Assembly (NCBI RefSeq): GCF_014205845.1
Contig: NZ_JACHCR010000028.1
Location: forward strand, 1 to 64,000
Direction of reading: 5' to 3'
Source: Mucilaginibacter cryoferens
GTDB taxonomy: Bacteria; Bacteroidota; Bacteroidia; Sphingobacteriales; Sphingobacteriaceae
DNA: 64,000 nucleotides
Shown: one piece after another, positions 10,071 to 18,615 of the stretch
How positions within the stretch are numbered: position 1 is the first letter of the stretch
Layout of the letters: each line of letters begins with the position of its first letter
The notes under the pieces: generated by a model
What the model was told of the DNA's origin: nothing
What the model saw: only the letters and a program-made list of their open reading frames with translations
Databases searched by the model: none
Made by a program: the position numbers and the translations under genes

Positions 10071-10397
10071 TTATACAGAGAAGCTTTCGCCGCAGCCGCA
10101 GGTACGGCTAGCGTTAGGGTTGTGAAAGTTGAAGCCCTTACCGTTCAGGCCATCAGAAAAATCAAGCTCGGTACCAGCGAGGTACAGGAACGATTTCATA
10201 TCCAACGCCATGCGTACGCCCTGGTCTTCAAAAAACTGGTCGCCTTTTTTTTCTTCGTTATCAAAATCCAAATTGTATGATAAACCCGAACAGCCACCAC
10301 CCTGTACAGAAACACGCAGGAAATAAGAGGCATCAAGGCCGCCATCATGCATCAGGTGTTCTATTTTACTTTTTGCTTTATCAGTTACAGTTACCAT
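10071..10397 (-). CDS. iscA: A-type iron-sulfur carrier, IscA/HesB family
   Basis: A 108-residue A-type carrier that receives or transfers Fe-S clusters. The three ligand cysteines are present: one in GGGCSGLSYNL and two in the C-terminal CGCGESFSV. It is third in the minus-strand order iscS-iscU-iscA. The 142-bp gap before it is filled by a palindromic repeat. A strong terminator follows. No hscA, hscB, fdx or iscR lies beside it. Confidence 0.92.
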   Translation of the reverse strand: MVTVTDKAKSKIEHLMHDGGLDASYFLRVSVQGGGCSGLSYNLDFDNEEKKGDQFFEDQGVRMALDMKSFLYLAGTELDFSDGLNGKGFNFHNPNASRTCGCGESFSV

Positions 10398-10404
10398 TTC
10401 TTTT

Positions 10405-10529
10405 AGATGTGAGATATGAGATATGAGATATGAGACAAAACGCCATAATCTCTCAACTCAATCTATTAAACAATCTGCCATTTAAAGATCGGCGCCAGAT
10501 ATGAAATCTCAAATCTCATATCTAACATC
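10405..10529. repeat. Inverted repeat in the iscU-iscA gap
   Basis: The left arm at 10405-10428 is built of GAGATAT units and pairs with 10506-10529 with about two mismatches over 24 bp. The spacer is 77 nt. The arms are themselves short tandem repeats. It fills the gap within a co-directional operon. Confidence 0.65.
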
Positions 10530-10539
10530 TCAAATCTTC

Positions 10540-10953
10540 TTAGTGGTGTACTTTTTCGCTTTCTATCGGCGCTAAGCCGTTTTTAACGCGGAAATCATTA
10601 ATTGCTGCTTTAATTGCATCCTCTGCCAAAACTGAGCAGTGAATTTTTACCGGCGGTAAAGCCAATTCTTCAACAATATCCATGTTGTCAATTTTCATTG
10701 CATCATCAATACTTTTACCTTTTAGCCATTCGGTAGCTAAAGATGAAGAAGCGATTGCAGAGCCGCAGCCAAAGGTTTTAAATTTTGCATCGGTGATAAC
10801 ATTGTTATCATCCACCTCAATTTGCAGGCGCATTACGTCGCCGCATTCAGGTGCACCAACTAAGCCGGTACCTACTTTGTGGCTACTTTTATCCAAAGTG
10901 CCCACATTGCGGGGGTTAGTGTAGTGATCGATTACTTTATCTGAATATGCCAT
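10540..10953 (-). CDS. iscU: Fe-S cluster scaffold IscU
   Basis: IscU is the scaffold on which IscS-derived sulfur and iron form a cluster. The 137-residue protein has the three conserved cysteines (GAPECGDVMRL, FKTFGCGSAIASSS and KIHCSVLAEDAI) and the Asp that follows the first Cys. It lies between iscS and iscA on the same strand, with palindromic repeats in both flanking gaps. Confidence 0.95.
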   Translation of the reverse strand: MAYSDKVIDHYTNPRNVGTLDKSSHKVGTGLVGAPECGDVMRLQIEVDDNNVITDAKFKTFGCGSAIASSSLATEWLKGKSIDDAMKIDNMDIVEELALPPVKIHCSVLAEDAIKAAINDFRVKNGLAPIESEKVHH

Positions 10954-10966
10954 TTTTTTGTTTGTT

Positions 10967-11054
10967 ATACGTAGTACGTTTTACGTATTACGTTGATTGT
11001 TATAATTTATCGAATTAAAAAACGTACCACGTAAAACGTACCACGTACAACGTA
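10967..11054. repeat. Inverted repeat of ACGTA units in the iscS-iscU gap
   Basis: The arm at 10967-10994 pairs with 11021-11054, with few mismatches, and both arms repeat TACGT/ACGTA motifs. It ends 2 nt before the iscS stop codon. It can form a strong hairpin in the operon mRNA. Confidence 0.65.
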
Positions 11055-11055
11055 T

Positions 11056-12267
11056 TTAGTGTTCTGCCCACTCAATAGAGTCAAGGTCGATGCCTTCTTT
11101 AAACATTTCCCAAAGCGGAGAAAGTTCGCGCAGGTGGTTAACCGAATTTTTGGTTACTTCAACAGCGTAATCAACTTCTTCTTCGGTAGTAAAGCGGCCT
11201 AAACCAAAACGGATAGAAGAGTGTGCCAGGTCATCTGATAAGCCTAAGCTTTTCAATACGTAAGATGGCTCCAAAGAAGCTGATGTACAGGCCGAACCTG
11301 ATGATACAGCAAGGTCTTTCATTGCCATCATTAAGCCTTCACCTTCAACGTATTTGAAAGAGATATTGGCTACGTGTGGTAAGCGGTGTTCAACGTTGCC
11401 GTTTACATAGCTTTCTTCTAATACCGTTAAAGCGCTTTCCAACTTATCGCGTAAAACCGATAAACGTTTTGCTTCGCTTTCCATTTCTAAACCGCAAAGT
11501 TCGCAGGCTTTACCAAGCCCAACAATACCCGGTACGTTTAATGTACCAGAACGCATACCACGTTCGTGACCACCACCGTCCATCTGTGCGGTAACTTTAA
11601 CACGTGGGCCTTTACGGCGTACATATAATGCGCCAACACCTTTAGGGCCGTATATTTTGTGTGCCGATAATGCTAAAAGGTCAATACCATCAGCATTTAC
11701 ATCAACAGGTATTTTACCAACTGCCTGTACAGCATCTGTCATAAACAAAGCACCATATTTGTGGGCAATGGCCGATATTTCTTTTATAGGTTGTATAACG
11801 CCAATCTCGTTGTTACCATACATTACAGAAACCAGGATGGTTTCTGGTGTCATAGCAGCTTCTAAAACAGCAAGGTCAACCAGGCCGTCTTCTTTCACCG
11901 GCAGGTAAGTAACCTTGCCACCTAATTTTTCAACGTGTTTGCAAGCGTCAAGTACAGCTTTATGCTCGGTAACAGTGGTAATAATGTGGTTACCTTTATC
12001 TTTATACATTTCAAAAACACCCTTGATAGCAAGGTTGTCTGATTCTGTAGCGCCAGAAGTAAAAATGATTTCTTTCTCGTTTGCACCAATCAGTTTCGCT
12101 ACTTGTTCGCGTGCATAATCAACACCTTCTTCGGCTACCCAGCCAAATGGATGGTTACGGCTGGCTGCATTACCAAATTTTGTTGTAAAATAAGGTAACA
12201 TCGCCTCCAAAACCCTCGGGTCCATCGGAGTAGTAGCATTATTATCTAAATAAATTGGGATATTCAT
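11056..12267 (-). CDS. iscS: Cysteine desulfurase IscS
   Basis: A PLP enzyme that takes sulfur from cysteine for Fe-S clusters and tRNA thiolation. The 403-residue length is typical. It has the opening [16 protein letters not shown], the PLP lysine in [11 protein letters not shown] and the mobile catalytic cysteine in [15 protein letters not shown], which is the group I (IscS) form. It is first in the iscS-iscU-iscA order and has its own promoter box 22 nt upstream. Confidence 0.95.
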   Translation of the reverse strand: MNIPIYLDNNATTPMDPRVLEAMLPYFTTKFGNAASRNHPFGWVAEEGVDYAREQVAKLIGANEKEIIFTSGATESDNLAIKGVFEMYKDKGNHIITTVTEHKAVLDACKHVEKLGGKVTYLPVKEDGLVDLAVLEAAMTPETILVSVMYGNNEIGVIQPIKEISAIAHKYGALFMTDAVQAVGKIPVDVNADGIDLLALSAHKIYGPKGVGALYVRRKGPRVKVTAQMDGGGHERGMRSGTLNVPGIVGLGKACELCGLEMESEAKRLSVLRDKLESALTVLEESYVNGNVEHRLPHVANISFKYVEGEGLMMAMKDLAVSSGSACTSASLEPSYVLKSLGLSDDLAHSSIRFGLGRFTTEEEVDYAVEVTKNSVNHLRELSPLWEMFKEGIDLDSIEWAEH

Positions 12268-12289
12268 GTGCTATGATATATTAACAGCA

Positions 12290-12297
12290 CAAAGATA
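12290..12297 (-). promoter_or_regulatory. -7 promoter box of the isc operon
   Basis: TATCTTTG on the minus strand fits TAnnTTTG exactly, 22 nt before the iscS ATG. No good -33 box was found at the usual distance, and no IscR-type site was recognised. Confidence 0.45.
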
Positions 12298-12373
12298 AGT
12301 AAGTTTTAATGGAATTTCAGCTAAAAACATTCGTAAGTTAATAAAGCTGACCATTAATTTACAATATTTGGAC

Positions 12374-12775
12374 ATGAACAAAGTGGAGCATATTGGTATT
12401 GCGGTTAACAGTGTTAAACTGGCTGGTAACATCTACGAAAAACTGCTGAATACTCCGGTTTATAAAACCGAAATAATAGACAGCGAAGGCGTTCTCACCG
12501 CTTTTTTGCAAACCGGCCCTAATAAAATTGAACTGCTGCAGGCACTAAATGAGGATAGCCCAATTGCTAAGTTTATAGCCCAAAAAGGGGAGGGGATTCA
12601 TCATATCGCTTTTGAAGTAGATGATATTGTTGCAGAAATGCAACGGCTAAAAAGCGAAGGATTTATCTTGCTTAATGACGAACCAAAACGGGGCGCTGAT
12701 AATAAATTGGTTTGTTTTGTACATCCTAAAAGTGCGAATGGGGTGTTGATAGAATTGTGCCAGTCGATCAGTTAG
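12374..12775 (+). CDS. mce: Methylmalonyl-CoA epimerase
   Basis: A 133-residue VOC-fold protein that interconverts the R and S forms of methylmalonyl-CoA. The metal ligands are visible: His in KVEHIGIAV, the IELLQ glutamine region, His in GIHHIAFEVDD and Glu in GVLIELCQ. A TTG two codons upstream is in frame, but it is the last part of an AATATTTG promoter-like box, so I start at the ATG. No mutase gene is in the window. Confidence 0.9.
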   Translation: MNKVEHIGIAVNSVKLAGNIYEKLLNTPVYKTEIIDSEGVLTAFLQTGPNKIELLQALNEDSPIAKFIAQKGEGIHHIAFEVDDIVAEMQRLKSEGFILLNDEPKRGADNKLVCFVHPKSANGVLIELCQSIS

Positions 12776-12924
12776 CAGTTTTCTGTTTGCAGTAGGCAGT
12801 CTATTTCGCGGTTTAAAGGAGGATGATTGCAGCAAGTTTTATGGCCGGCTTGTAATTGAAAATCGCCTATATTTTAGATACGCAAACTGTTAACTGAAGA
12901 CTGCAAACTAATTTCAATCATTGT

Positions 12925-12955
12925 TTTGCTAATCTTAAAATAAATATTACATTTG
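12925..12955 (+). promoter_or_regulatory. Promoter of rpmE
   Basis: TTTG (12925-12928), then 19 nt, then TACATTTG (12948-12955). Both boxes and the spacing match the Bacteroidota promoter consensus. Transcription would begin near 12961, about 34 nt before rpmE. Confidence 0.65.
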
Positions 12956-12994
12956 CGCCTCTTTTAATGACTACAGAAGTTAAGTTTATATATA

Positions 12995-13243
12995 ATGAAA
13001 AAAGATCTGCATCCATCAAACTATAGATTAGTTGTGTTTAAAGACATGTCGAACGAATATGCCTTTATGACTAAATCTTGCATCGATACCCGCGAAACCA
13101 TTAAATGGGAAGACGGAAACGAGTATCCATTGATCAAATTAGAAATTTCGCATACATCACACCCTTTCTACACCGGTAAAATGAAACTGGTTGATACTGC
13201 AGGTCGTATCGATAAATTCCGTACACGTTACAACAAGAAATAA
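12995..13243 (+). CDS. rpmE: Type B ribosomal protein L31
   Basis: An 82-residue ribosomal protein of the large subunit. The N-terminus [19 protein letters not shown] and the absence of the CxxC zinc motif mark the type B, zinc-independent form. The promoter (12925-12955) and a strong terminator (13269-13299) make it a one-gene unit. An out-of-frame ATG at 12967 opens a 19-codon frame that overlaps the first codons. Confidence 0.95.
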   Translation: MKKDLHPSNYRLVVFKDMSNEYAFMTKSCIDTRETIKWEDGNEYPLIKLEISHTSHPFYTGKMKLVDTAGRIDKFRTRYNKK

Positions 13244-13268
13244 TTGCTTGTTTAATTAAATATTTACA

Positions 13269-13299
13269 AGTCTCCCGACGTATCGGGGGACTTTTTTTA
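13269..13299 (+). terminator. Terminator of rpmE
   Basis: A 10-bp stem (AGTCTCCCGA with TCGGGGGACT, one G-U pair) around CGTA, followed by seven T. The T-tract runs into the next gene's promoter box. Confidence 0.85.
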
Positions 13300-13305
13300 T
13301 TTTTG
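13298..13305 (+). promoter_or_regulatory. -7 promoter box of the GlmU-like gene
   Basis: TATTTTTG matches TAnnTTTG and lies 4 nt before the ATG. It starts at the last T of the rpmE terminator tract. A leaderless mRNA is predicted. Confidence 0.5.
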
Positions 13306-13309
13306 CGCC

Positions 13310-14494
13310 ATGGCTCTTATTCTTTTCGACGATAATGCACATCAAACATTACTCCCGCTTACCTACACCCGGCCTGTGGCCGATTTGCGTATTGGCATCC
13401 TTACCATTGCCGAAAAATGGGCTAAGCACTTAAACACCAGTACATCATTTCATACGCTCGATTATTTGCAGCCAAAATTTCCGGCAAAAATAGAGGCTGA
13501 TAATATATTTGTCAACGGCGCTGTTTGCCCGGATGAAAGCCTGTTGGAAGCTATCAATAAACTCCAAGCCGGTGAGGCATTAAAATACAACGATCAATTA
13601 TTGGCTGTACGGCTAAACCAGGCCGAGGCAGAAGCCTTTGATGCCGCTGCGGAGTTTGATAACATTACCACATACACCAATCTGTTTGTATTTATCCGTT
13701 ATCCTGAGGATATTTTCAGGAAAAACGATATCGAGCTGCGTAAGGATTACCAATTGCTTACAAAGGGCCGCACCAGTGCCACTATAAGCGCTACTAATGT
13801 TATCATTGGGAATGATTTTTTTGCTGAGGAAGGCGCGGTTGCCGAGTGCTCCACATTTAATACCACCAATGGCCCTATCTATTTATCGGCTAATACCGAA
13901 ATTTGGGAGGGTACCCATATTCGTGGCGCTTTTGCCATTTGCGAACACTCGCAGGTAAAAATGGGAGCCAAAATTTACGGCGCTACCACTGTTGGCCCAT
14001 ACTCACGCGTTGGCGGCGAACTAAACAATGCGGTGATCTGGGGCTATTCATCCAAAGGGCATGAAGGTTATTTAGGTAACTCGGTGCTTGGCGAATGGTG
14101 TAATATTGGTGCCGACAGCAATAACTCTAACCTGAAAAATAATTATGATGAAGTAAGGCTGTGGGATTACGAAACCCAGCGTTTCCGTAAAACCGGGCTG
14201 CAGTTTTGCGGACTTATTATGGCCGATCATTCTAAATGCGCTATCAATACCATGTTTAATACAGGTACGGTAGTGGGCGTAAGTGCCAATGTTTTTGGCG
14301 CCGGTTTTCCGCGCAATTTTGTGGCCGATTTCTCGTGGGGAGGGGCACAAGGTTTTGAGGTTTATTCGCTCAAGAAAATGTTTGTAACAGCCCAGAAAGT
14401 ATTTGATCGTCGCGATCATCGCCAATTTGATGAGGTAGAACAAGATATATTGGCCAAAGTATTTGAATTAACCGAGGAGTATCGGAGGTTTTAA
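13310..14494 (+). CDS. GlmU-family putative sugar nucleotidyltransferase
   Basis: The 394-residue protein fits the alternative bacterial GlmU family known from Bacteroidota. An N-terminal nucleotidyltransferase-like region begins ALILFDDNAHQTLLPLTYTR. A left-handed beta-helix of hexapeptide repeats follows from about residue 165 (IIGNDFFAEEGA, GAKIYGATTVGPYSRVGG). The expected role is making UDP-GlcNAc from glucosamine-1-phosphate; this is family knowledge, not seen in catalytic residues. It probably has its own leaderless transcript. tpiA follows after 123 bp with a repeat between. Confidence 0.78.
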   Translation: MALILFDDNAHQTLLPLTYTRPVADLRIGILTIAEKWAKHLNTSTSFHTLDYLQPKFPAKIEADNIFVNGAVCPDESLLEAINKLQAGEALKYNDQLLAVRLNQAEAEAFDAAAEFDNITTYTNLFVFIRYPEDIFRKNDIELRKDYQLLTKGRTSATISATNVIIGNDFFAEEGAVAECSTFNTTNGPIYLSANTEIWEGTHIRGAFAICEHSQVKMGAKIYGATTVGPYSRVGGELNNAVIWGYSSKGHEGYLGNSVLGEWCNIGADSNNSNLKNNYDEVRLWDYETQRFRKTGLQFCGLIMADHSKCAINTMFNTGTVVGVSANVFGAGFPRNFVADFSWGGAQGFEVYSLKKMFVTAQKVFDRRDHRQFDEVEQDILAKVFELTEEYRRF

Positions 14495-14617
14495 TCTGGT
14501 GAGTGGTTGATTAGGTGAATGGTTATAAGTTTTAATATCTTCTCACTCAATCAACATAATTCAACCCAATCTAATTAAATCAATCCAACTTAAAATAATC
14601 AACTAACAATAAATACA

Positions 14618-15382
14618 ATGAGAAAAAAAATTATTGCCGGAAACTGGAAAATGAACCTCGACTATAACGAAGGTTTAGGCGTATTTACCGAGATCATCAA
14701 CATGGTAAAAGACGAAGTAACCGGCACCCAGGAAGCTGTTATCTGCAGTCCTTTTATCCACATCAGCAGCCTGGTTCAATTAGCTAAAGGTTACAATAAA
14801 GTGGCTGTTGGTGCCCAAAATGCGCACCAGGCCGAAAGCGGTGCTTACACTGGCGAGATCTCTGCAAAAATGATCAAATCTATAGGTGCGGCTTACGTTA
14901 TTCTTGGTCACTCAGAGCGTCGCCAGTATTTTGGCGAAACTAATGAGCTTTTGGCTAAAAAGACCGATACCGTTTTAAAACATGATCTGCGCCCTATTTT
15001 TTGCATTGGCGAAACTTTGCAGGAGCGCGAAGCTAACCAGCATTTTAATGTAATTAAATCGCAATTGGTTGAAGGTGTATTTCATTTAGGCGCTGCTGAG
15101 TTTTCTAAGCTTGTTTTAGCTTATGAGCCGGTTTGGGCAATAGGTACAGGCGTAACCGCTTCATCGGCACAGGCCCAGGAAATTCATGAGTTTATCCGTA
15201 AAGAAATTGCTGCTAAATACAGTCAGGAAGTTGCCGATAATACTACTATTTTATATGGTGGCAGCTGCAACCCTAAAAACGCTGCCGAGCTATTTGCCCA
15301 GCCAGATATTGATGGCGGACTGATAGGCGGTGCTTCCTTAAAATCGCGCGATTTTGTGGATATTATTAAAGCGTTTAACTAG
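14618..15382 (+). CDS. tpiA: Triosephosphate isomerase
   Basis: A 254-residue TIM barrel of glycolysis and gluconeogenesis. The catalytic residues are in GNWKMN (Lys), ILGHSERR (His) and AYEPVWAIGTG (Glu), and the phosphate loop is YGGSCNPKN. It is preceded by a repeat-like gap and followed by a small hairpin repeat without a T-tract. Confidence 0.96.
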   Translation: MRKKIIAGNWKMNLDYNEGLGVFTEIINMVKDEVTGTQEAVICSPFIHISSLVQLAKGYNKVAVGAQNAHQAESGAYTGEISAKMIKSIGAAYVILGHSERRQYFGETNELLAKKTDTVLKHDLRPIFCIGETLQEREANQHFNVIKSQLVEGVFHLGAAEFSKLVLAYEPVWAIGTGVTASSAQAQEIHEFIRKEIAAKYSQEVADNTTILYGGSCNPKNAAELFAQPDIDGGLIGGASLKSRDFVDIIKAFN

Positions 15383-15395
15383 ATATAGGATATTA

Positions 15396-15440
15396 GATTT
15401 GAGATACGAGCCAAGCTACGCTTGTTTGGTATCTCAAATC
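15396..15440. repeat. Hairpin repeat after tpiA
   Basis: GATTTGAGATAC (15396-15407) and GTATCTCAAATC (15429-15440) form a perfect 12-bp stem. Similar ATCTCAAATCT words recur up to 15532. It has no T-tract, so it is a gap repeat rather than a clear terminator. Confidence 0.6.
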
Positions 15441-15536
15441 TGATTTCAAACAGAAATGGACAAGATGTGTTAAGTAGGTAGATATGGGATAGATAAGTGT
15501 CTCACATCTCCATGTTTCACATCTCAAATCTAAAGC

Positions 15537-16007
15537 ATGAGAGTTTTCCTCCCTCCGTTAATAGCATTTATGGCGTTTGCTGTCTTTGTGATAGTAAGCG
15601 CTTATGCGTATGCTATGCAACCGGGCGATATGGGAGAGGGGAGTGTACACGCATTTATGGCCTGCTTTTACTACTGCTGGCCATTGTACTTTTTATGTGC
15701 CATACTTACACAGTGGATAGTTATTGTGCCCCTGTGGGAAGCTTTTGTATTACAGTCGGCCAACGGAGCTTTGGTTACATTTGGGCTGGTAGGTGTAGCC
15801 TGCATTGGCGCGGCCCTTGGTGTGGCAAGTATTATCAGCGATGATCAATCGGGATACAATAACCTCATCGGGCTGGCTACTATTATGCTGTTTATTCAGT
15901 TGGCTTACTGGGGCGTTAACTTTTTTATTATGTTTTTGGTTACCGGTAAAACGGTAACGCTAAGGATGAGGAGCCCCATCCAACCCTCTCCGGAAGAGAG
16001 TACTTAA
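15537..16007 (+). CDS. Unrecognised four-span membrane protein
   Basis: The 156-residue protein has about four hydrophobic helices and few charged residues. I do not recognise the family. The last twelve or so codons (RSPIQPSPEEST) are encoded by a degenerate copy of the GC-rich repeat that elsewhere abuts stop codons, so the original C-terminus was probably altered when the repeat arrived. prmA follows 97 bp downstream on the same strand. Confidence 0.7.
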   Translation: MRVFLPPLIAFMAFAVFVIVSAYAYAMQPGDMGEGSVHAFMACFYYCWPLYFLCAILTQWIVIVPLWEAFVLQSANGALVTFGLVGVACIGAALGVASIISDDQSGYNNLIGLATIMLFIQLAYWGVNFFIMFLVTGKTVTLRMRSPIQPSPEEST

Positions 16008-16050
16008 AGATGTTAATTAATAATCTTCCCTTCCGGGGGCGATTTTTAGT
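15972..16050. repeat. Degenerate copy (A) of the GC-rich stop-codon repeat
   Basis: It starts AGCCCCATCCAACCCTCTCC, like the AGCCCCACCCAAACCCTCCC ends of the other copies, and continues with a CCCTTCCGGGGG stretch near 16027-16038. The first 36 bp are read as the 3' end of the membrane-protein gene. Confidence 0.5.
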
Positions 16051-16103
16051 GTTTAATTTTACTTGATGGAGTTAATGACGGCTTCGCCGTTTAGAAGGGG
16101 TTT

Positions 16104-16940
16104 ATGAATTATTACGAATTATTTTTTACAACCATAACTACCGAAGATTACCAGCAGGATTTGCTGATAAATGCTTTGGGCGAGATTGGTTTTGATACTT
16201 TTGAAGAGCTTGAACTTGGATTTAAAGCTTACATACCTGTGGATGATTTTGACGAGGCGGTGCTGATAGAGCAACTCTCGCCTTACCGCGATCTGTTTAC
16301 TTTTAGCTACGAAGTATCCTTAATCCCTCAAAAAAACTGGAACGAGGTATGGGAAAGTAATTTTGAGCCAATAGAAATTGGCGACAAGATTTATGTAAGG
16401 GCAACGTTTCATGCTGTTAAACCAGCGTTTCCGTACGAGATTGTGATAGATCCGAAAATGGCTTTTGGTACCGGTCATCATCAAACTACATCTATGATGC
16501 TGGCGCTGATGCTGGAAAACGAATACGCAGGTAAAAACGTATTGGATATGGGCTGTGGTACAGGTATACTGGCCATTATGGCATCTAAACTGGGTGCTGC
16601 GCAGGTTACTGCTATTGACTATGATCCGGTTTGTTACGAGAGTACTATCGAAAACTCAGCATTAAATAATATTAATAACATCACTCCGCTTTGTGGCTCC
16701 AAGGAGGTTATTCCTAATGAACAATACGATACGATACTCGCCAATATCAATCGTAATATTTTGTTAGATCAGATGGAACGCTACGCCGAAGTATTAAAGC
16801 CCGAAGGCGAGATCTATTTCAGTGGTTTCTACGAATCGCCGGATCTGGATATCATTACCGACGAAGCCCGCAAATACGGATTAAAGTACATAACCCACAA
16901 AAAAGATAAAGATTGGGTAGCGGCTAAGTTTATTAAATAA
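16104..16940 (+). CDS. prmA: Ribosomal protein L11 methyltransferase
   Basis: PrmA trimethylates ribosomal protein L11 using SAM. The 278-residue protein has an N-terminal recognition domain (1-110), the family segment FGTGHHQTTSMML, the SAM motif DMGCGTGILAIMASKLGA and the amino-methyltransferase loop LANINRN. A repeat copy with an embedded terminator follows the stop codon. Confidence 0.93.
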   Translation: MNYYELFFTTITTEDYQQDLLINALGEIGFDTFEELELGFKAYIPVDDFDEAVLIEQLSPYRDLFTFSYEVSLIPQKNWNEVWESNFEPIEIGDKIYVRATFHAVKPAFPYEIVIDPKMAFGTGHHQTTSMMLALMLENEYAGKNVLDMGCGTGILAIMASKLGAAQVTAIDYDPVCYESTIENSALNNINNITPLCGSKEVIPNEQYDTILANINRNILLDQMERYAEVLKPEGEIYFSGFYESPDLDIITDEARKYGLKYITHKKDKDWVAAKFIK

Positions 16941-16951
16941 GAGGAGCCCCA

Positions 16952-17079
16952 AGCCCCACCCAAACCCTCCCCTGAAGGGGAGGGCTTAAAAAATAAAAGC
17001 GATGAATTAGACTCATCGCTTTTATTTTCTTAAGATATTTTTTAAATCTCCCCCTTTAGCGGGAGATTTAGAGGGGGCT
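16952..17079. repeat. GC-rich stop-codon repeat, copy B
   Basis: Ends AGCCCC (16952) and GGGGCT (17074-17079). It has two C-run/G-run hairpins (16964-16984 and 17046-17070) flanking an independent terminator. It lies 11 bp after the prmA stop and overlaps by one base the stop codon of the convergent oxidoreductase gene. Confidence 0.75.
16990..17028. terminator. Bidirectional terminator between prmA and the oxidoreductase
   Basis: A perfect 16-bp stem (AAAATAAAAGCGATGA, 16990-17005, with 17013-17028) and a 7-nt loop. A- and T-rich ends serve both convergent genes. It sits in the middle of repeat copy B. Confidence 0.85.
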
Positions 17080-17723
17080 TAGTACCCTACCGTAAATCTT
17101 CTTTTCACAAACTGGTTATTTTTCAGTTCGTTGATAATAGCAACGGCTAAATCTTCTACACTGATCTCGGCCTGGCCGGCTTCGTTAAATACGGGCTCTT
17201 CTGTACCTAAACGGAACTTGCCCGTACGTTCGCCAGGGTGCAGGTTGATGGCAGGGCTTAAAAATGTCCAATCCAGCTCTTCTTCTTTTTTAAGTATGTT
17301 AAGGTAATCGCGTGCTGCTGTGGCACCGGCTTTCCATTCGGCAGGGAATTGTGGTGTATCAACCAACTGAAGACCAGGGGCCGCGTATAAGCTACCTGCA
17401 CCACCAACAACCAACAAGCGTTTCACACCAGCTTTTTTTGTTGCTTGCTGAATAGCCTCTGATCCTTTTATAAAATCGTTGTACAGGTTTGGATTGGCCC
17501 AACCGGCATTAAATGTATTCACCACGGCATCATGTCCTTTTAATACATTTGCCAGCTCATCGGCGTTGTATACGTCGGCAGCTACAAGAGTTAGTTTGTC
17601 GTTGGTTATTTCAACTTTGCCTGGGTTACGCGCTACGGCGGTTACCTGGTACCCACGGCTTAAGGCCTCGTTTAATACTGCTTTGCCTACAAATCCAGTG
17701 GCGCCTATTAATGCTAATTTCAT
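17079..17723 (-). CDS. NAD(P)-binding oxidoreductase, YwnB/NmrA-like
   Basis: The 214-residue Rossmann protein opens with KLALIGATGFVGKAVLNEA, the NAD(P) glycine motif of atypical short-chain dehydrogenases. The later HPGERTGKFRLG segment is typical of the YwnB-like group. The substrate is unknown. It lies 53 bp downstream of an Rrf2 regulator on the same strand, the same pairing as ywnA-ywnB in Bacillus. A 20-bp operator-like palindrome lies 17 bp upstream of its ATG, so it is probably controlled by that regulator. Confidence 0.82.
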   Translation of the reverse strand: MKLALIGATGFVGKAVLNEALSRGYQVTAVARNPGKVEITNDKLTLVAADVYNADELANVLKGHDAVVNTFNAGWANPNLYNDFIKGSEAIQQATKKAGVKRLLVVGGAGSLYAAPGLQLVDTPQFPAEWKAGATAARDYLNILKKEEELDWTFLSPAINLHPGERTGKFRLGTEEPVFNEAGQAEISVEDLAVAIINELKNNQFVKRRFTVGY

Positions 17724-17740
17724 AATTGTTGTTTTTTTAT

Positions 17741-17760
17741 TGTAATTAAATTTGTTACAG
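17741..17760. promoter_or_regulatory. Operator-like palindrome 1 (Rrf2)
   Basis: TGTAATTAAATTTGTTACAG lies between the Rrf2 and oxidoreductase genes. It matches the sites at 18188-18208 and 18253-18273 in both half-sites and spacing. Confidence 0.55.
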
Positions 17761-17776
17761 TTTTGTTTAAATTTTT

Positions 17777-18187
17777 TTAATACTCAAATTTAGCGCTAAA
17801 ATTAGCGAGGGTAATAGTTTTTAATTTATTAATGATAGAAGTATCTACCTCATCGGCCAAAAAATCGAGATGGGCACTTATTTGCTTGCCAACAGGGCAG
17901 GCAGGGTTGGGCTTGTTTTTTGCCTGGCCTAAAGCAGGTTGAACTTTTACAGCTTTATACACATCGCTTAATAAAATTTTTTCTGGCGATAGTCCCATTG
18001 TATAACCACCAGCTTTACCTTCTTTACTTGCTATTAAGCCGTACTTACGCAGGTTGCTTATCTCTTTACGAACAAGCGCGGGATTAATGTTGATACTGCT
18101 GGCGATATATTCAGAGGATAGCAATTCGCCCGGCTGCGCATCCAGCAGGGTAAGTATGTGCATTGCTATTTGAAATTGTCCGTTCAT
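17777..18187 (-). CDS. Rrf2-family transcriptional regulator
   Basis: The 136-residue protein has the Rrf2 winged helix (residues about 1-65, with SSEYIASSININPALVRKEI as the recognition region) and GYTMGLSPEKILLSDVYKAV after it. Only one cysteine is visible (NPACPVGKQ), so there is no Fe-S ligand set like IscR or NsrR; it resembles the YwnA type. It shares its strand with the oxidoreductase downstream. Two 21-bp palindromes upstream, one touching the start codon, suggest autoregulation. Confidence 0.85.
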   Translation of the reverse strand: MNGQFQIAMHILTLLDAQPGELLSSEYIASSININPALVRKEISNLRKYGLIASKEGKAGGYTMGLSPEKILLSDVYKAVKVQPALGQAKNKPNPACPVGKQISAHLDFLADEVDTSIINKLKTITLANFSAKFEY

Positions 18188-18208
18188 CTGTAATTAAAAT
18201 TATTACAG
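18188..18208. promoter_or_regulatory. Operator-like palindrome 2 (Rrf2)
   Basis: A 21-bp palindrome, CTGTAAT...ATTACAG, begins at the base next to the Rrf2 start codon. Repressor bound here would block the gene's own promoter or early elongation. Confidence 0.6.
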
Positions 18209-18252
18209 TACAAATGTACGTTTGTTATTGATAATTGCAAATAGTTTTTTAA

Positions 18253-18273
18253 CTGTTGTGTTTTTAATTACAG
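18253..18273. promoter_or_regulatory. Operator-like palindrome 3 (Rrf2)
   Basis: CTGTTGT...AATTACAG has the same 21-bp length as palindrome 2 with a weaker left half. It lies 65 bp upstream of it. Confidence 0.4.
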
Positions 18274-18615
18274 TTAAATGATAAAATGGAAATTAATTCG
18301 CAAGGGAAGGGGAGAGATTCGTGGTTACTTCCCCCATATAAGTACCGCCGTTTAAAAATTACATGCCATATTCAAGTAAGCCAAATTAACCGGCGTTATT
18401 TTAACTTCGCTATAAAGATTAATTGAGAGTTAAAATAGCCAATAAATTAACTGTATAGCGGTTTTAGTTGCCTGTAAGGCAGATGATTGCGGTTTGTTTT
18501 GTCTCCTTGCATTTATAAATAAAATATTATGCAAATTAGTTGATAATTAGCGTGATAATAAATATCATTGCAAACTAATTAACTTTTGCGAAACCTTTAC
18601 TATTATTCGAATCAC
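18274..18615. other. Intergenic region upstream of the XRE regulator
   Basis: There is no ORF here. GCAAATTAGTT (18531-18541) and GCAAACTAATT (18570-18580) form a partial direct repeat whose AATTAGTT/AACTAATT parts are also an 8-bp inverted repeat. This could be an operator for the XRE gene that starts 36 bp later. Nothing else is clear. Confidence 0.3.

Noticed and set aside
9951..10280. ORF antisense to iscA
   Set aside because: It covers the palindromic terminator and the reverse of a clear IscA gene.
15497..15844. Overlapping ORF in another frame of the membrane-protein gene
   Set aside because: The frame starting at 15537 has a regular membrane pattern; this one is cysteine-rich and irregular.
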